From positions 26,503 to 90,502 of the forward strand of contig NZ_JAIGNT010000011.1 in assembly GCF_019711635.1 (NCBI RefSeq): a stretch of 64,000 nt of DNA. The letters run 5' to 3'. The DNA is from Qipengyuania huizhouensis. GTDB lineage: Bacteria > Pseudomonadota > Alphaproteobacteria > Sphingomonadales > Sphingomonadaceae. Shown here in pieces: positions 36,745 to 46,573 of the stretch (positions are counted from its first letter, which is position 1; each line of letters starts with the position of its first letter). A program made the position numbers and the translations under genes. The notes below the pieces were generated by a model. That model did no database searches and was not told the DNA's origin. It saw only the letters and a list, made by a program, of their open reading frames with translations.

Positions 36745-37695
36745 CTAGAATCCGTAAACCACGGAAAATCGCGTCAGGGTGTCGGTCGATAAGGTATCTC
36801 CCGGTGGATTGCTGTTATAGTCCACCGCATAGGACAATCGCGATCGTAGCTTTTCCGAAATCCTGAGATCCAGCCCGCTGACAAGATTGATGCTGGTGTT
36901 GTTGCCATCGACGAGCACCTGCACCTCGCCTCCACCCTCAGCTACTGCGTTCGCATCCTGTGTGAAGGTGAGGCCATCGACAATCTGCCAATCGAAATCG
37001 GCGCCGAACAAACCGGCGATCCGGCTGGCACTGGTTCCGTCGGTATATTCAGTGATGCGCCAGGCTGGTCCTGCTTTGACCGACAGGCTAAGGCCATCGT
37101 CCTCTACGACCTTGTAACCCAATCCGCCGGAGGCGGCATAGCGCGCCTCAAAACCCTGAAGTCGGTCACGTTCGAACTGCGCCAAGCCATAGACGAACAT
37201 ATCGTCATTGAACTGCCAGCGGGGTTCATAGGCAGCCACGAATTGTTCTCGGCTCGTTTTCCCGTTTTGGCGTTGATAATCGGCCCGGGCGCGCAACATG
37301 TGCGTCCAATTCAGACCCTCGCGTTTCAACTTCAACGCAGTGGTCACACCGATACTCTCGGTGTTTCCCGTCGAATGAAAGCCGCCGAATTCCCCTTCCC
37401 CGCTCCATCTGGCGAAGAACCCCGCTTCCCGGATGGCCTTTTTCCTGGCCGCTTCGGCTTCAGCGTGCTTCTGCGCCTGCGCTGCCTTCCAATCCGCCTC
37501 GATTGCATCGATCGTCGAAACGTCATCGGGATGGGTAGCTCTTGCCAGCTCCAGAACTGTTGCGACTTTTTTGGCATCTTCGGTAGCAATCGCCGCATCG
37601 ATCATGGCCTGCACACCTTCTGGCAGCTCTGCAGAAGCCGGCGCAGCTAGAAGCAGGAGTGCGGCGGAAGCGAGGGGAGTGGACATGAAATTCAT
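36745..37695 (-). CDS. DUF481 outer-membrane beta-barrel protein (YdiY-like)
   Basis: 316 residues; ATG at 37695 or, equally, 37686. A signal peptide (ends PASA) is followed by a helical coiled segment (about 25-95) and a beta-barrel of alternating strands (GEGEFGGFHSTGNTESIGVT, LRARADYQRQNGKT) ending in Phe (FSVVYGF), the outer-membrane insertion signal. DUF481 proteins are salt- or stress-induced outer-membrane proteins in E. coli. Lies between an ABC exporter and tgt. Confidence 0.9.
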   Translation of the reverse strand: MNFMSTPLASAALLLLAAPASAELPEGVQAMIDAAIATEDAKKVATVLELARATHPDDVSTIDAIEADWKAAQAQKHAEAEAARKKAIREAGFFARWSGEGEFGGFHSTGNTESIGVTTALKLKREGLNWTHMLRARADYQRQNGKTSREQFVAAYEPRWQFNDDMFVYGLAQFERDRLQGFEARYAASGGLGYKVVEDDGLSLSVKAGPAWRITEYTDGTSASRIAGLFGADFDWQIVDGLTFTQDANAVAEGGGEVQVLVDGNNTSINLVSGLDLRISEKLRSRLSYAVDYNSNPPGDTLSTDTLTRFSVVYGF

Positions 37696-37748
37696 GCAAC
37701 GCTGCCTAGCGCGTACAAATCGCTACTTCCACCCTGAACAAACTGCGA

Positions 37749-38513
37749 TCAGGCGCGCAGCCTCCAGCCCGTCTTGAATATATATGCGATCACGGCCGTG
37801 CAGGCTGCGAGAAAGCCGAGCGTTATGCCGAAGCTCATCCAGATGTTCACATCGCTGCTGCCATAAAAGGTCCAGCGAAGCCCGCTGACTAGGTATACGA
37901 TGGGATTCGCTAGCGCGATGGTGTCCCACGGTTTGGGTAGCATATCGATCGAATAGAACGTGCCACCGAGGAATGTCAGCGGGGTCAAAAAAAGCATTGG
38001 GATAATGCCCAGCTTCTCGAAATTGTCCGCCCATATGCCTAGGATGAATCCGAACAGGCTGAAAGCCGCCGCGACGAGCATGATGTAGACCACCGCGAGC
38101 AGAGGGTGCGCGATGCTGTAATCGACAAACAAACGTGCCGTTACGAGGATGATCGCCGCGAGTATCAGGCTCTTGGTCATTGCCGCGCCGACGAAACCGA
38201 TCAGCGTTTCCGACACACCCACCGGCGCGCTCAGCAATTCGTAGATGGTCCCGGTAAACCGCGGCATGTAGATGCCGAAACTGGAGTTGCTTGTCGTCTC
38301 GCCCAGCAGGGTGAGCATAAGCAGGCCGGGGATGATGAAAGCACCATAATCGACCCCGCCGAGATCGGGCATCCGCCCGCCAATCGCTGCGCCGAAAACG
38401 ATGAAGTAAAGCGCAGTTGTAAGCACCGGTGCAAGGACCGACTGGAAGGCCGTGCGCAGGAAACGCATCAATTCGCGAGTGTAGATCGACCAGGTGGAAC
38501 GCCAGGAAATCAT
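37749..38513 (-). CDS. ABC-2 type transporter permease
   Basis: 254 residues with six predicted membrane helices and the ABC-2 pattern (LRTAFQSVLAPVLTTALYFIVFG; PGLLMLTLLGETTSNSSFGIY; TFLGGTFYSIDMLP). Together with the upstream ATPase it forms a homodimeric exporter of the multidrug/LPS type; the substrate is unknown. Its start overlaps the ATPase stop (ATGA). Confidence 0.93.
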   Translation of the reverse strand: MISWRSTWSIYTRELMRFLRTAFQSVLAPVLTTALYFIVFGAAIGGRMPDLGGVDYGAFIIPGLLMLTLLGETTSNSSFGIYMPRFTGTIYELLSAPVGVSETLIGFVGAAMTKSLILAAIILVTARLFVDYSIAHPLLAVVYIMLVAAAFSLFGFILGIWADNFEKLGIIPMLFLTPLTFLGGTFYSIDMLPKPWDTIALANPIVYLVSGLRWTFYGSSDVNIWMSFGITLGFLAACTAVIAYIFKTGWRLRA

Positions 38514-39451
38514 GCCGCGTCCTCCTCGCCCAGAAGCGATACGAAGATATCTTCCAGGCTGCTTTCGCGAAGGTCGATGCCGTCGTAATCGATCCCGGCT
38601 GCAATCAAAGCCTTGGTAATCTCGGCTACCTCTGCCTTGCCGCGCCCGGTGCCGTCGCCACCGCGGTAGCAGAGGGAAGTACCACCCTTCTCTATATCTA
38701 TCGGATATCGCGCGATCGAAGGCGGCAATTCAAATATCGGACCGGCGAGCGAAATATGTGCCTCCGTGCGCCCGAGCCGGGCCATCATCGCCTCTTTCTC
38801 GTCGACCATCAAAAGCTTGCCCCGATTGATGATCCCGACCCGGTCGGCCATCAGCTCTGCTTCCTCGATGTAATGGGTAGTCAGGATGATCGTCACCCCG
38901 CGATTGCGCATCTGATCGACGATCGCCCACATGCCCTTGCGTAGTTCTACGTCCACACCTGCAGTAGGCTCGTCGAGAAATAGCAAGTCCGGCTCATGCG
39001 CCAATGCCTTGGCGATCAGCACACGCCGCTTCATCCCACCCGAAAGCGCCATGATGCGCTCGTTACGCTTGTCCCACAGGCTGAGGCTGCGGAGTATTTC
39101 CTCGATCCGCTTAGGATCGGGAGCCAGGCCGAAAAGCCCACGGGAATAGGCAACCGCCTGTTCGACCGGCTCGAACATATCGGTCGCAAGTTCCTGCGGT
39201 ACAAGGCCGATTCGTGCCCTCGCCTCTCGCCAGCCTGTCGCCAGATCGTGGCCGAAGGCGCGCATGCCTCCGCTGCTCGGTCGCACCAATCCGCAGATGG
39301 CACCGATAAGCGTTGTCTTGCCCGCCCCGTTGGGTCCGAGAAGGGCGAAGATCTCACCCTGTCGGATTGTCAGATCGACATTATCGAGGGCTTTAAGTCC
39401 ACCGGGATAGACCTTGCTGAGGCCTTCCAGCTCGAGGATCGGTTCGTTCAT
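38510..39451 (-). CDS. ABC exporter ATP-binding protein
   Basis: 313 residues. Walker A GPNGAGKTTLIG (about 38-49), signature LSGGMKRRVLIAKAL, Walker B LLFLDEPTAGVD and the switch His in LTTHYIEEAE are all present. A C-terminal extension of about 90 residues follows, as in CcmA/NatA-type exporters. It is 9 bp downstream of queA and overlaps its permease. Confidence 0.95.
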   Translation of the reverse strand: MNEPILELEGLSKVYPGGLKALDNVDLTIRQGEIFALLGPNGAGKTTLIGAICGLVRPSSGGMRAFGHDLATGWREARARIGLVPQELATDMFEPVEQAVAYSRGLFGLAPDPKRIEEILRSLSLWDKRNERIMALSGGMKRRVLIAKALAHEPDLLFLDEPTAGVDVELRKGMWAIVDQMRNRGVTIILTTHYIEEAELMADRVGIINRGKLLMVDEKEAMMARLGRTEAHISLAGPIFELPPSIARYPIDIEKGGTSLCYRGGDGTGRGKAEVAEITKALIAAGIDYDGIDLRESSLEDIFVSLLGEEDAA

Positions 39452-39460
39452 GAAACCGAT

Positions 39461-40489
39461 CTAGGGAAGGAGCAGCGAGGAGTCACCATAGGAATAAAAG
39501 CGGTATTTCTCTTTAATCGCGTGAGCATATGCTTCCTGCATCCGTTCCCTGCCCATCAGCGCGCTGACCAGCATGAAGAGCGTCGATTTCGGTAAGTGAA
39601 AATTGGTCATCAACCCGTCAATTGCGCGAAAGGTGTAACCCGGGGTAATGAAAATGTCGGTATCGCCCGCAAATGGCCTGATGACCTTGTCTTCCCCGGT
39701 CGCGCTTTCAAGCAGACGCAGGCTGGTCGTGCCGACTGCAATCACGCGATTTCCGCGAGCCCGTACGGCATTCAACCGATCAGCCGCATCCTGTTCGATA
39801 CGGCCCCATTCGGAATGCATCTGGTGGTCATCCGTGTCCTCTGCCTTTACCGGCAGGAATGTCCCGGCGCCGACATGGAGGGTGAGCGTCTCCGTCCCGA
39901 TGCCGCGCGCGGCAACAGCAGCCATCAAACGGTCGGTAAAATGCAACGCTGCAGTTGGTGCGGCAACCGCACCGTCTTCACGCGCGAACATGGTCTGGTA
40001 ATCTTCACGGTCCTGCGCATCGGTAGCACGCTTGCCGGCGATATAGGGTGGCAGCGGCATAGTTCCGGCGCGTTCAAGGAGGACTTCGACAGGTTCCTCG
40101 CCTTCGAAAAAAAGCACGAAACTGCCATCGGCCAATCGTTCTTCGGCTATCGCCGTAACACCGCCACCGAATTCGGCGACATCGCCCACGCGGAGCCGTT
40201 TGGCATTGCGTACAAAGGCCTGCCACCGCCGCAGGTCGACGCGCTTGTGCAGCGTGGCCCCGATCCTCGCCTCGCCCCGTCGCCCCTCAAGCTGAGCGGG
40301 AATGACGCGCGTATCGTTGAAGACGAGAACGTCGCCTGGTTCGAGCAGGTCCGAAAGATCGCTAACATTGCAATCGGAGAATGGCGCATTCCCTTGCACG
40401 ACTAGCATCCGCGCCGCATCGCGCGGCCTCGCCGGGCGGAGCGCTATGCGTTCGTTGGGAAGCTCGAAATCGAAAAGGTCGACGCGCAT
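39461..40489 (-). CDS. queA: S-adenosylmethionine:tRNA ribosyltransferase-isomerase
   Basis: 342 residues. It transfers the ribosyl group of SAM onto preQ1 in tRNA to give epoxyqueuosine, after Tgt. Family motifs: [20 protein letters not shown] at the start, [35 protein letters not shown] and [16 protein letters not shown]. tgt lies 2.7 kb downstream on the same strand, separated by an ABC exporter and a DUF481 gene. Confidence 0.97.
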   Translation of the reverse strand: MRVDLFDFELPNERIALRPARPRDAARMLVVQGNAPFSDCNVSDLSDLLEPGDVLVFNDTRVIPAQLEGRRGEARIGATLHKRVDLRRWQAFVRNAKRLRVGDVAEFGGGVTAIAEERLADGSFVLFFEGEEPVEVLLERAGTMPLPPYIAGKRATDAQDREDYQTMFAREDGAVAAPTAALHFTDRLMAAVAARGIGTETLTLHVGAGTFLPVKAEDTDDHQMHSEWGRIEQDAADRLNAVRARGNRVIAVGTTSLRLLESATGEDKVIRPFAGDTDIFITPGYTFRAIDGLMTNFHLPKSTLFMLVSALMGRERMQEAYAHAIKEKYRFYSYGDSSLLLP

Positions 40490-40526
40490 GGCAGCGCCCC
40501 TAGACGCTGGTCCGCTCCGAGGAAAC

Positions 40527-41213
40527 TCAGTTTTCGTTCGACGCGTTCAGATCGTCGAGAGTGACTTCTTCTTCCATGACCGCAGGCGCAGCAGCCGGCA
40601 TCGGTGCCGGAACCGGTTTGTTATCCGAGGCGAGCGAAGCCTGAAGGATTCGGGTGGGATTGGCAGGAGGTTCGCCGCGGTTAATCGCGTCGACCGCATC
40701 CATATTGGAGATCACCCGGCCGAAGTTGGTGTATTTCCGATCGAGACTGAAACGCGGATAGAACACTACAAAAAACTGACTGTTCGCGCTGTCCTCACTT
40801 GCCGCGCGAGCCATCGCGACGGTGCCGCGGACGTGCGGCATCGGATTGAATTCTTCCTCGAGATCGGGAAGCTCGCTACCGCCCTGCCCGGTGCCGGTCG
40901 GATCGCCGGTCTGCGCCATGAAACCGTCGATCACGCGGTGGAAGATGACGCCGTCGTAGAAGCCCTGGCGGGAAAGCGTCTTTATCCGCTCGACATGATT
41001 GGGTGCCCAGCTCGGCATAAGGCGGATGCCCACACGCTCGCCATTCGACAAGTCGAGGAAAAGGATATTCTCCGGATCCTCCTGCAGATTGTAGTTGATC
41101 GGCTGATATATGGGTTGCGCCGCAGTTTGAGCCTCGGCGTCCTGCGCAATCGCAGCTATCGGGGCGAACGCCGTGAGAGCGGCAGCGGCAAGGGCAAGCG
41201 AAGACTTGAGCAT
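40527..41213 (-). CDS. secreted cyclophilin-type peptidyl-prolyl isomerase
   Basis: 228 residues from the ATG at 41213. A signal peptide (ends AAIA) precedes a cyclophilin domain: [20 protein letters not shown] (active-site Arg, Phe and Gln region), [20 protein letters not shown]. The C-terminus is an Ala/Pro-rich tail ending [10 protein letters not shown]. It probably folds exported proteins in the periplasm. Downstream of coaD by 84 bp and upstream of queA by 37 bp. Confidence 0.94.
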   Translation of the reverse strand: MLKSSLALAAAALTAFAPIAAIAQDAEAQTAAQPIYQPINYNLQEDPENILFLDLSNGERVGIRLMPSWAPNHVERIKTLSRQGFYDGVIFHRVIDGFMAQTGDPTGTGQGGSELPDLEEEFNPMPHVRGTVAMARAASEDSANSQFFVVFYPRFSLDRKYTNFGRVISNMDAVDAINRGEPPANPTRILQASLASDNKPVPAPMPAAAPAVMEEEVTLDDLNASNEN

Positions 41214-41297
41214 CGAAAATTCCGTTGAATTATCCTGTATGGAGCCCGCCCTAGCGGGGAGGCGCTGTCGGTTCAATGAATGGTTTGCCGGCCCGCC

Positions 41298-41810
41298 TCA
41301 GTAGTCCCCCAGACGCCCATTTTCTTCCACCCGCACAATCACATCCTCGCAAACTTCCGGGCTTACGAAAGGCGCGATATCGCCGCCGAAAAGGGCGATT
41401 TCCTTGACCAGTCGCGAAGCAATCGGCTGGAGCGAGACATCGGCCATAAGGAAGACGGTCTCAATGTCGTCGTCGAGCTGCTGGTTCATGCCAGCCATCT
41501 GATATTCATATTCGAAATCAGCGACGGCGCGGAGCCCCCGGATCAATACGTTCGCGCCCATCTTCTGCGCGAATTTCACCAGAAGGGCGTTGAAACCCAC
41601 CACCTCGACATTGTCGAGGCCCATGCCGGCGATTTCCCGCTTCACCATGGCAAAGCGTTCCTCGTTCGAGAACATAGGGTTCTTCGACGGGTTGGTGGTC
41701 ACACCTATGATCAGCTTGTCGACAAGCTTGCTGCCTCGCCGGATGATGTCGGCATGGCCAAGTGTGATGGGATCGAACGTCCCCGGATAGATGCCGATGC
41801 GTTCAGCCAT
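41298..41810 (-). CDS. coaD: pantetheine-phosphate adenylyltransferase
   Basis: 170 residues. It makes dephospho-CoA from 4'-phosphopantetheine and ATP. The nucleotidyltransferase motif is YPGTFDPITLGHADII (TxGH), with KNPMFSNEERFAMV, LIRGLRAVADFEYE and SSxx-type end. Its ATG overlaps the ispA stop (TGATG). Confidence 0.97.
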   Translation of the reverse strand: MAERIGIYPGTFDPITLGHADIIRRGSKLVDKLIIGVTTNPSKNPMFSNEERFAMVKREIAGMGLDNVEVVGFNALLVKFAQKMGANVLIRGLRAVADFEYEYQMAGMNQQLDDDIETVFLMADVSLQPIASRLVKEIALFGGDIAPFVSPEVCEDVIVRVEENGRLGDY

Positions 41811-42709
41811 CAGTGGTCCCTCTTCACGACGAAATGCGCTAACTCGACAAGCACGCGTGCGTCCTCTCCGTAAGCAGACAGATGTTCTCCTGCCTGCCCC
41901 ACCAGCATTTCGGCCTGTGCACGGGCCTTATCGCGGCCCATTAGCGTAACGAAAGTTTGCTTGCCCTGGCCAGCATCCTTACGCAGTGCCTTTCCGGCTT
42001 TCTTCTCGTCGCCTTCTACGTCGAGCAAGTCGTCGGCAATCTGGAAGGCGAGGCCGATGTCACGGGCATAGGCACGCAGATGCGTGCGGCCCTCAGGTGG
42101 AACTCGGCCAAGGATCGCACCCATTTCTACGCTCGCCGCGAGCAAGGCCCCGGTCTTGAGCTGCTGGAGGCGCGTTATCTGCCGCAGGTCATATTCTTGC
42201 TCATCGGAAACGATGTCCATCATCTGACCACCTGCCATTCCCTCATGCCCGCTTGCCCGAGCAAGCGTTGCAATCGATTCGGAGCGAACGAAGGGATCAC
42301 TGCAGGTGCCCTGCATGGATAGGATATCGAAGGCGAGCGCGTGAAGACAATCGCCAGCCAGTACGGCTGTCGCTTCGTCATAAGCCTTGTGAAGCGTCGG
42401 CTTACCGTGGCGCAGGTCGTCGTTGTCCATGCATGGCAGATCGTCATGGATCAGCGAATAGGCATGGATCGCCTCGACAGCGCATCCAGTGGCGACCGCG
42501 GCATCGCGGTCCACACCGAATAGCTTTGCGGTCGCGCAGACCAGCAAGGGGCGTACGCGCTTACCACCGCCGATCACGGCATAGCGCATCGCTTCCACGA
42601 GTGTCGCACGCGTATCTTGCGGTACCGGAAGAAACGCATCGAAAGCCGCGTCGACATCGTCCTGAACCTGATCGAATGCCTCGGACAGCACGTCGGGCAT
42701 CGTTGTCAT
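41810..42709 (-). CDS. ispA: farnesyl/geranylgeranyl diphosphate synthase (polyprenyl synthetase)
   Basis: 299 residues from the ATG at 42709, 10 bp after a GAGG site; a GTG at 42718 is too close to that site. The first aspartate-rich motif is DDLPCMDNDDLRHGKPT (Asp89-Asp95), the second DDLLDVEGD; FQIADDLLD and GGQMMDIV are also standard. The residues before the first motif (SLIHDDLPCMD) favour a short-chain farnesyl synthase. Cluster xseB-ispA is widely conserved, usually with dxs, which is not seen here. Confidence 0.94.
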   Translation of the reverse strand: MTTMPDVLSEAFDQVQDDVDAAFDAFLPVPQDTRATLVEAMRYAVIGGGKRVRPLLVCATAKLFGVDRDAAVATGCAVEAIHAYSLIHDDLPCMDNDDLRHGKPTLHKAYDEATAVLAGDCLHALAFDILSMQGTCSDPFVRSESIATLARASGHEGMAGGQMMDIVSDEQEYDLRQITRLQQLKTGALLAASVEMGAILGRVPPEGRTHLRAYARDIGLAFQIADDLLDVEGDEKKAGKALRKDAGQGKQTFVTLMGRDKARAQAEMLVGQAGEHLSAYGEDARVLVELAHFVVKRDH

Positions 42710-42721
42710 GACATTCACGCC

Positions 42722-42976
42722 TCAGACTTCCGCATCGAAAGGCGCTGTACCGGTAGGCTTGCCTTCGCTGTCGGATACGATCTTGTCGATCTTCGCCTGC
42801 GCTGCATCCAGGCGCGCCTGGCAAGCTTTGCGCAATTCTTCGCCGCGCTCATAAAGTTCGATGCTCTCGTCGAGTGGAACATCGCCGCTTTCAAGCCTCC
42901 GCACGGTGACTTCCAGAGCGCGCAGAGCTTCTTCGAAGTTCATTTCGCCGATCGGTTTGTCTTGACCCTCTGCCAT
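42722..42976 (-). CDS. xseB: exodeoxyribonuclease VII small subunit
   Basis: 84 residues. MNFEEALRALEVTVRRLESG and LDESIELYERGEELRKACQARL are the family signature. It binds XseA in several copies for single-strand DNA degradation. It begins the long minus-strand run, 12 bp before ispA. Confidence 0.96.
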   Translation of the reverse strand: MAEGQDKPIGEMNFEEALRALEVTVRRLESGDVPLDESIELYERGEELRKACQARLDAAQAKIDKIVSDSEGKPTGTAPFDAEV

Positions 42977-43040
42977 AGCGGTGGAGCATTGACGGGGCGC
43001 GGTCGCGCGGTCAAGAAGGCGCGTCGGATGGGGAGCGGAT

Positions 43041-43109
43041 ATGACGTGGATTGTTGCCTACATTGCCGCAGCAGACATCGTTACAGTCGTGGTGAGCGGG
43101 ATCGACTGA
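43041..43109 (+). CDS. possible 22-residue hydrophobic peptide
   Basis: The frame encodes MTWIVAYIAAADIVTVVVSG plus two residues, a possible single membrane helix. A GGGGAGCG ribosome site stands 4-5 bp before the ATG, and the stop is 9 bp before the start of the next membrane-protein gene. It could be a small membrane protein, a leader peptide, or chance. Too short for any family test. Confidence 0.3.
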   Translation: MTWIVAYIAAADIVTVVVSGID

Positions 43110-43118
43110 GGTAACAAC

Positions 43119-43799
43119 ATGTTCATCGGTCATTTCGCCCCTGCCCTGGCCGCCCGCGCAATCACCAGCGAGGCACCAAAACTAGGTACACTGTTTATCG
43201 CGGCACAATTGCTGGACTGGGCATTCTTCATCCTTTTCCTGGGTGGGGTCGAACAGATGCGATTGGTGCCGGGGATCACGGCGATGAATCCATTCGATTT
43301 CTACGATTATCCGATTACGCACAGCCTCGTGGGCACGCTGGTTTTCGCAGCGGTGTTCGGGCTGCTCGTGGCGATGAGGATGCGCAGCTCCATCGCTGCA
43401 AGCTGGGCTGCCATCGTGGTCGCATCGCACTGGCTGCTGGACTGGATCAGCCACAGGCCGGACCTGACCCTGGCAGGAGGCGAGACAACCTTCGGCCTCG
43501 GCCTCTGGAACCATCCGCTCGCTGCCATCGGAGCCGAACTGGCGATCGTGGGCCTCGCATTCTGGGCGTACATGGCGCGCACCAAGGGGCCGATCGTGCC
43601 TCCCATAATGCTACTGGTCACCATGCTGGTATTCCAGGCTATCAACTGGTTTGGTCCGGAACCCACCGATCTCGGCGCGCCATTCATCCTGCTAGCCCTG
43701 TTTGCCTTTGCCGTGCTGACCGCAATTACCTTCTGGGTCGGATCGACCCGGTGGCACAGGAACGAGCTCGGCCTTAGGGTAGCCAGCCCGCCGATCTGA
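43119..43799 (+). CDS. multi-pass membrane protein, DUF457/YdjM-like
   Basis: 226 residues with about six membrane helices. Conserved polar residues sit at membrane faces: [29 protein letters not shown], and [13 protein letters not shown], a His/Asp pattern like that of membrane metal-dependent hydrolases of the DUF457/YdjM type. Catalysis is unproved. Upstream of purL, but purL has its own promoter. Confidence 0.75.
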   Translation: MFIGHFAPALAARAITSEAPKLGTLFIAAQLLDWAFFILFLGGVEQMRLVPGITAMNPFDFYDYPITHSLVGTLVFAAVFGLLVAMRMRSSIAASWAAIVVASHWLLDWISHRPDLTLAGGETTFGLGLWNHPLAAIGAELAIVGLAFWAYMARTKGPIVPPIMLLVTMLVFQAINWFGPEPTDLGAPFILLALFAFAVLTAITFWVGSTRWHRNELGLRVASPPI

Positions 43800-43811
43800 G
43801 CCGCATGGATA

Positions 43812-43840
43812 TTGCACCAGCGCGCCCCGCACCGTAAGGG
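43812..43840 (+). promoter_or_regulatory. candidate purL promoter
   Basis: TTGCAC, 17-bp spacer, TAAGGG followed by CGCGGGCC and then the purL ATG at 43849. The expected start point is within 0-3 nt of the ATG, so the mRNA may be almost leaderless; no ribosome site precedes the ATG. Confidence 0.5.
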
Positions 43841-43848
43841 CGCGGGCC

Positions 43849-46095
43849 ATGAGCGAAATCGAGCAGAAGATCACTGGTGACATCGTCGCCCAGCACGGAC
43901 TTTCCGAAGAAGAATACGAGCGAGTCCTTCACGCTCTGGGCCGCGAGCCCAACCTGGTAGAACTGGGCATCTTCTCGGTCATGTGGAGCGAACACTGCTC
44001 TTACAAGTCAAGCCGCCTGCACCTGAAGAAACTGCCGACAGAGGCGCCGTGGGTTATCTGCGGTCCGGGCGAAAACGCGGGCGTGATTGACATCGGTGAC
44101 GGTCAGGCTGCCATCTTCAAGATGGAGAGCCATAACCATCCGTCCTATATCGAGCCTTATCAAGGAGCAGCGACGGGCGTCGGCGGCATCCTCCGCGACG
44201 TCTTCACCATGGGCGCGCGTCCGGTGGCGAATGCCAATGCGCTGCGCTTCGGTCGTCCGGAACACCCGAAAATGAAGCACCTCGTACAGGGCGTCGTCGC
44301 GGGCATCGGCGGTTATGGCAACTGCGTAGGCGTGCCGACCGTTTGCGGCGAAACCAATTTCCACCCGGCCTATGACGGCAACATCCTCGTCAACGCGATG
44401 ACAGTGGGCGTCGCCGATGCAGACAAGATATTCTATTCGGCCGCCACCGGTGTCGGGAACCCCATCGTCTATGTCGGCTCAAAAACAGGGCGCGACGGAA
44501 TTCACGGCGCTACCATGGCCAGTGCCGATTTCGAGGAAGATGCCGACGCCAAGCGCCCCACCGTGCAGGTGGGCGATCCCTTCACCGAAAAGCTGCTCAT
44601 CGAAGCCTGCCTCGAACTCATGGCGACCGATGCCATCGTCGCCATCCAGGACATGGGCGCCGCGGGCCTTACCTCCTCCAGCGTCGAAATGGCGACCAAC
44701 GGCAAGGCGGGTATCCGCCTTGACATGGATAAGGTCCCCTGCCGCGAAGAAGGCATGACGCCCTACGAGATGATGCTGAGTGAAAGTCAGGAGCGGATGC
44801 TCATGGTCCTGAAGCCCGGCAAGGAAGAGATGGCTGCAGCAATCTTCGAGAAGTGGGAACTCGATTTCGCGGTGATCGGCGAAGTCACGGATACGCAGCA
44901 CATGGTGCTCGAGTTCGGGGGCGAAGTGGTGTGCGACATCCCGCTCGGCCCGCTTGCGGCAGACGCACCCGAATATGATCGGCCCTATCTCTCTAAGGAA
45001 GAATACACCGCCTGGGCCGGTATCAAACCGATGACCGAACGACCGGACACGGACGATGTTGGCGGCGATCTGTTGAAGCTGCTTGCATCCCCCAACCTGT
45101 CCTCACGCAGATGGATTTCGGAGCAGTACGATAGCCAGGTCGGGGCTGACACGCTTCAGACCGGCGGCGATGCGGGCGTGGTCCGTGTGCACGGAACGAA
45201 GAAGGCGCTGGCGATCAGCACCGATTGCACCCCACGCTATGTCCACGCAGATCCCTATGAAGGGGGCAAACAGGCGATTGCCGAAGCATATCGCAATCTC
45301 TGCGCAGTGGGCGCGCGCCCGCTGGCAGTGACCAACTGCCTCAACTTCGCCAACCCGCAGCGCCCCGAGATCATGGCCCAATTCGTCCATGCTCTGGAAG
45401 GTATGGGCCGCGCCTGTCGCGTGCTCGATTTCCCGATCGTAAGCGGCAACGTCAGCCTCTATAACGAGAGCAAGGCAACGGGCGGCGGCAGCGCCATCCT
45501 GCCTACGCCAGCCATCGGCGGTGTCGGCCTGATCGACGATTACGACCACATGATGACCATGCCCTTCAAGGCCGAGGGCGAAGCTATCTATCTCATCCAC
45601 GCTGAGGAATGGGCGACCGCCGATCCCGAGCGTTCGCATCTCGGTAAGTCCCTGTGGCTGTCGGAAATCCACGGCCGCGATGAAGGTCGTACCCCGCCCA
45701 CCGACCTCACGGTCGAGAAGAACGCAGGCAGGATTGTGCTCCAGCTGATAGCCGATGGTCTCGTCAACGCGGTCCACGACGTGTCGGATGGCGGCCTGGC
45801 CGTTGCATTGGCCGAGATGGCCATGGCTGGCGGCATCGGTGCCGAGGTCGAGTGGAACGAAGAATACTCCAAGGCCGCATGGTGGTTCGGCGAAGACCAG
45901 GGCCGCTACGTCGTGACCGTCCCAGATACGCAGGCGCTCAACGAAGCACTCGCCAAGGGCACCGAGAACGACGAGACCGCCTCGGTCGGCTTCCGCCGTA
46001 TCGGCAAGACCGGCGGCACAACACTGTTCGGCAAGTCGATTGACGAAATGCGCACCGCACATCGCAGCTTTTTCGACAATTGGATGGAAGCCTGA
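43849..46095 (+). CDS. purL: phosphoribosylformylglycinamidine synthase subunit PurL
   Basis: 748 residues, the small (separate PurLQS) form. It turns FGAR to FGAM with glutamine-derived ammonia from PurQ. Motifs: [40 protein letters not shown] (ATP/Mg site), [16 protein letters not shown], and the C-terminal half repeat [11 protein letters not shown] and [17 protein letters not shown]. purS and purQ are not in the window. A DUF3052 gene follows directly (TGA then ATG). Confidence 0.98.
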   Translation: MSEIEQKITGDIVAQHGLSEEEYERVLHALGREPNLVELGIFSVMWSEHCSYKSSRLHLKKLPTEAPWVICGPGENAGVIDIGDGQAAIFKMESHNHPSYIEPYQGAATGVGGILRDVFTMGARPVANANALRFGRPEHPKMKHLVQGVVAGIGGYGNCVGVPTVCGETNFHPAYDGNILVNAMTVGVADADKIFYSAATGVGNPIVYVGSKTGRDGIHGATMASADFEEDADAKRPTVQVGDPFTEKLLIEACLELMATDAIVAIQDMGAAGLTSSSVEMATNGKAGIRLDMDKVPCREEGMTPYEMMLSESQERMLMVLKPGKEEMAAAIFEKWELDFAVIGEVTDTQHMVLEFGGEVVCDIPLGPLAADAPEYDRPYLSKEEYTAWAGIKPMTERPDTDDVGGDLLKLLASPNLSSRRWISEQYDSQVGADTLQTGGDAGVVRVHGTKKALAISTDCTPRYVHADPYEGGKQAIAEAYRNLCAVGARPLAVTNCLNFANPQRPEIMAQFVHALEGMGRACRVLDFPIVSGNVSLYNESKATGGGSAILPTPAIGGVGLIDDYDHMMTMPFKAEGEAIYLIHAEEWATADPERSHLGKSLWLSEIHGRDEGRTPPTDLTVEKNAGRIVLQLIADGLVNAVHDVSDGGLAVALAEMAMAGGIGAEVEWNEEYSKAAWWFGEDQGRYVVTVPDTQALNEALAKGTENDETASVGFRRIGKTGGTTLFGKSIDEMRTAHRSFFDNWMEA

Positions 46096-46503
46096 ATGGC
46101 GGCCGGATATTCCGGCACGCCGCTGGCGAAGAAGCTTTCGCTGCGTGACGGGCAGCGCGTATGGTTCGATGGCATGCCAGAGCACGTCATCGACGAGATC
46201 GACGAATATGCGCTCGAACTGACCTTCGTGGCCGCGCCGGAAGACGCACCCGATGCCGCGCATATTTTCGTGACCGAACGCGCAGCAATGGCGGAAAAGC
46301 TGGCCGTGCTACGCGAAAGCATGGCGAAGGACGGTCAAGTATGGGTGAGCTGGCCAAAACGAGCGTCCCGGGTCGAAACCGATATTACCGAAGACGCCGT
46401 CCGCGAGATGGCGCTGCCGATGGGCCTAGTCGACACCAAGGTCTGCGCGATCGATGATATTTGGTCTGGCCTAAAGCTAGTTATCCGCAAGGACCTGCGA
46501 TGA
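46096..46503 (+). CDS. DUF3052-family protein
   Basis: 135 residues. The N-terminus [20 protein letters not shown] is the family signature; two short repeats of a small fold follow ([33 protein letters not shown] with [18 protein letters not shown]). Function is unknown. Its ATG immediately follows the purL stop and its own stop overlaps an ATG (ATGA at 46500) that would open the next gene. Confidence 0.88.
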   Translation: MAAGYSGTPLAKKLSLRDGQRVWFDGMPEHVIDEIDEYALELTFVAAPEDAPDAAHIFVTERAAMAEKLAVLRESMAKDGQVWVSWPKRASRVETDITEDAVREMALPMGLVDTKVCAIDDIWSGLKLVIRKDLR

Positions 46504-46573
46504 GGGACACGAAGCGCGCCACTATTCGCTCGAGCGACTAACGGATCAGGAGTCCATCGCGCGTGCCCGGGCA

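Noticed and set aside
42988..43015. TTGAC...GTCAA inverted repeat between xseB and the 43119 gene
   Set aside because: Could be read as two facing -35 boxes, but no -10 fits at 16-18 bp on either strand.
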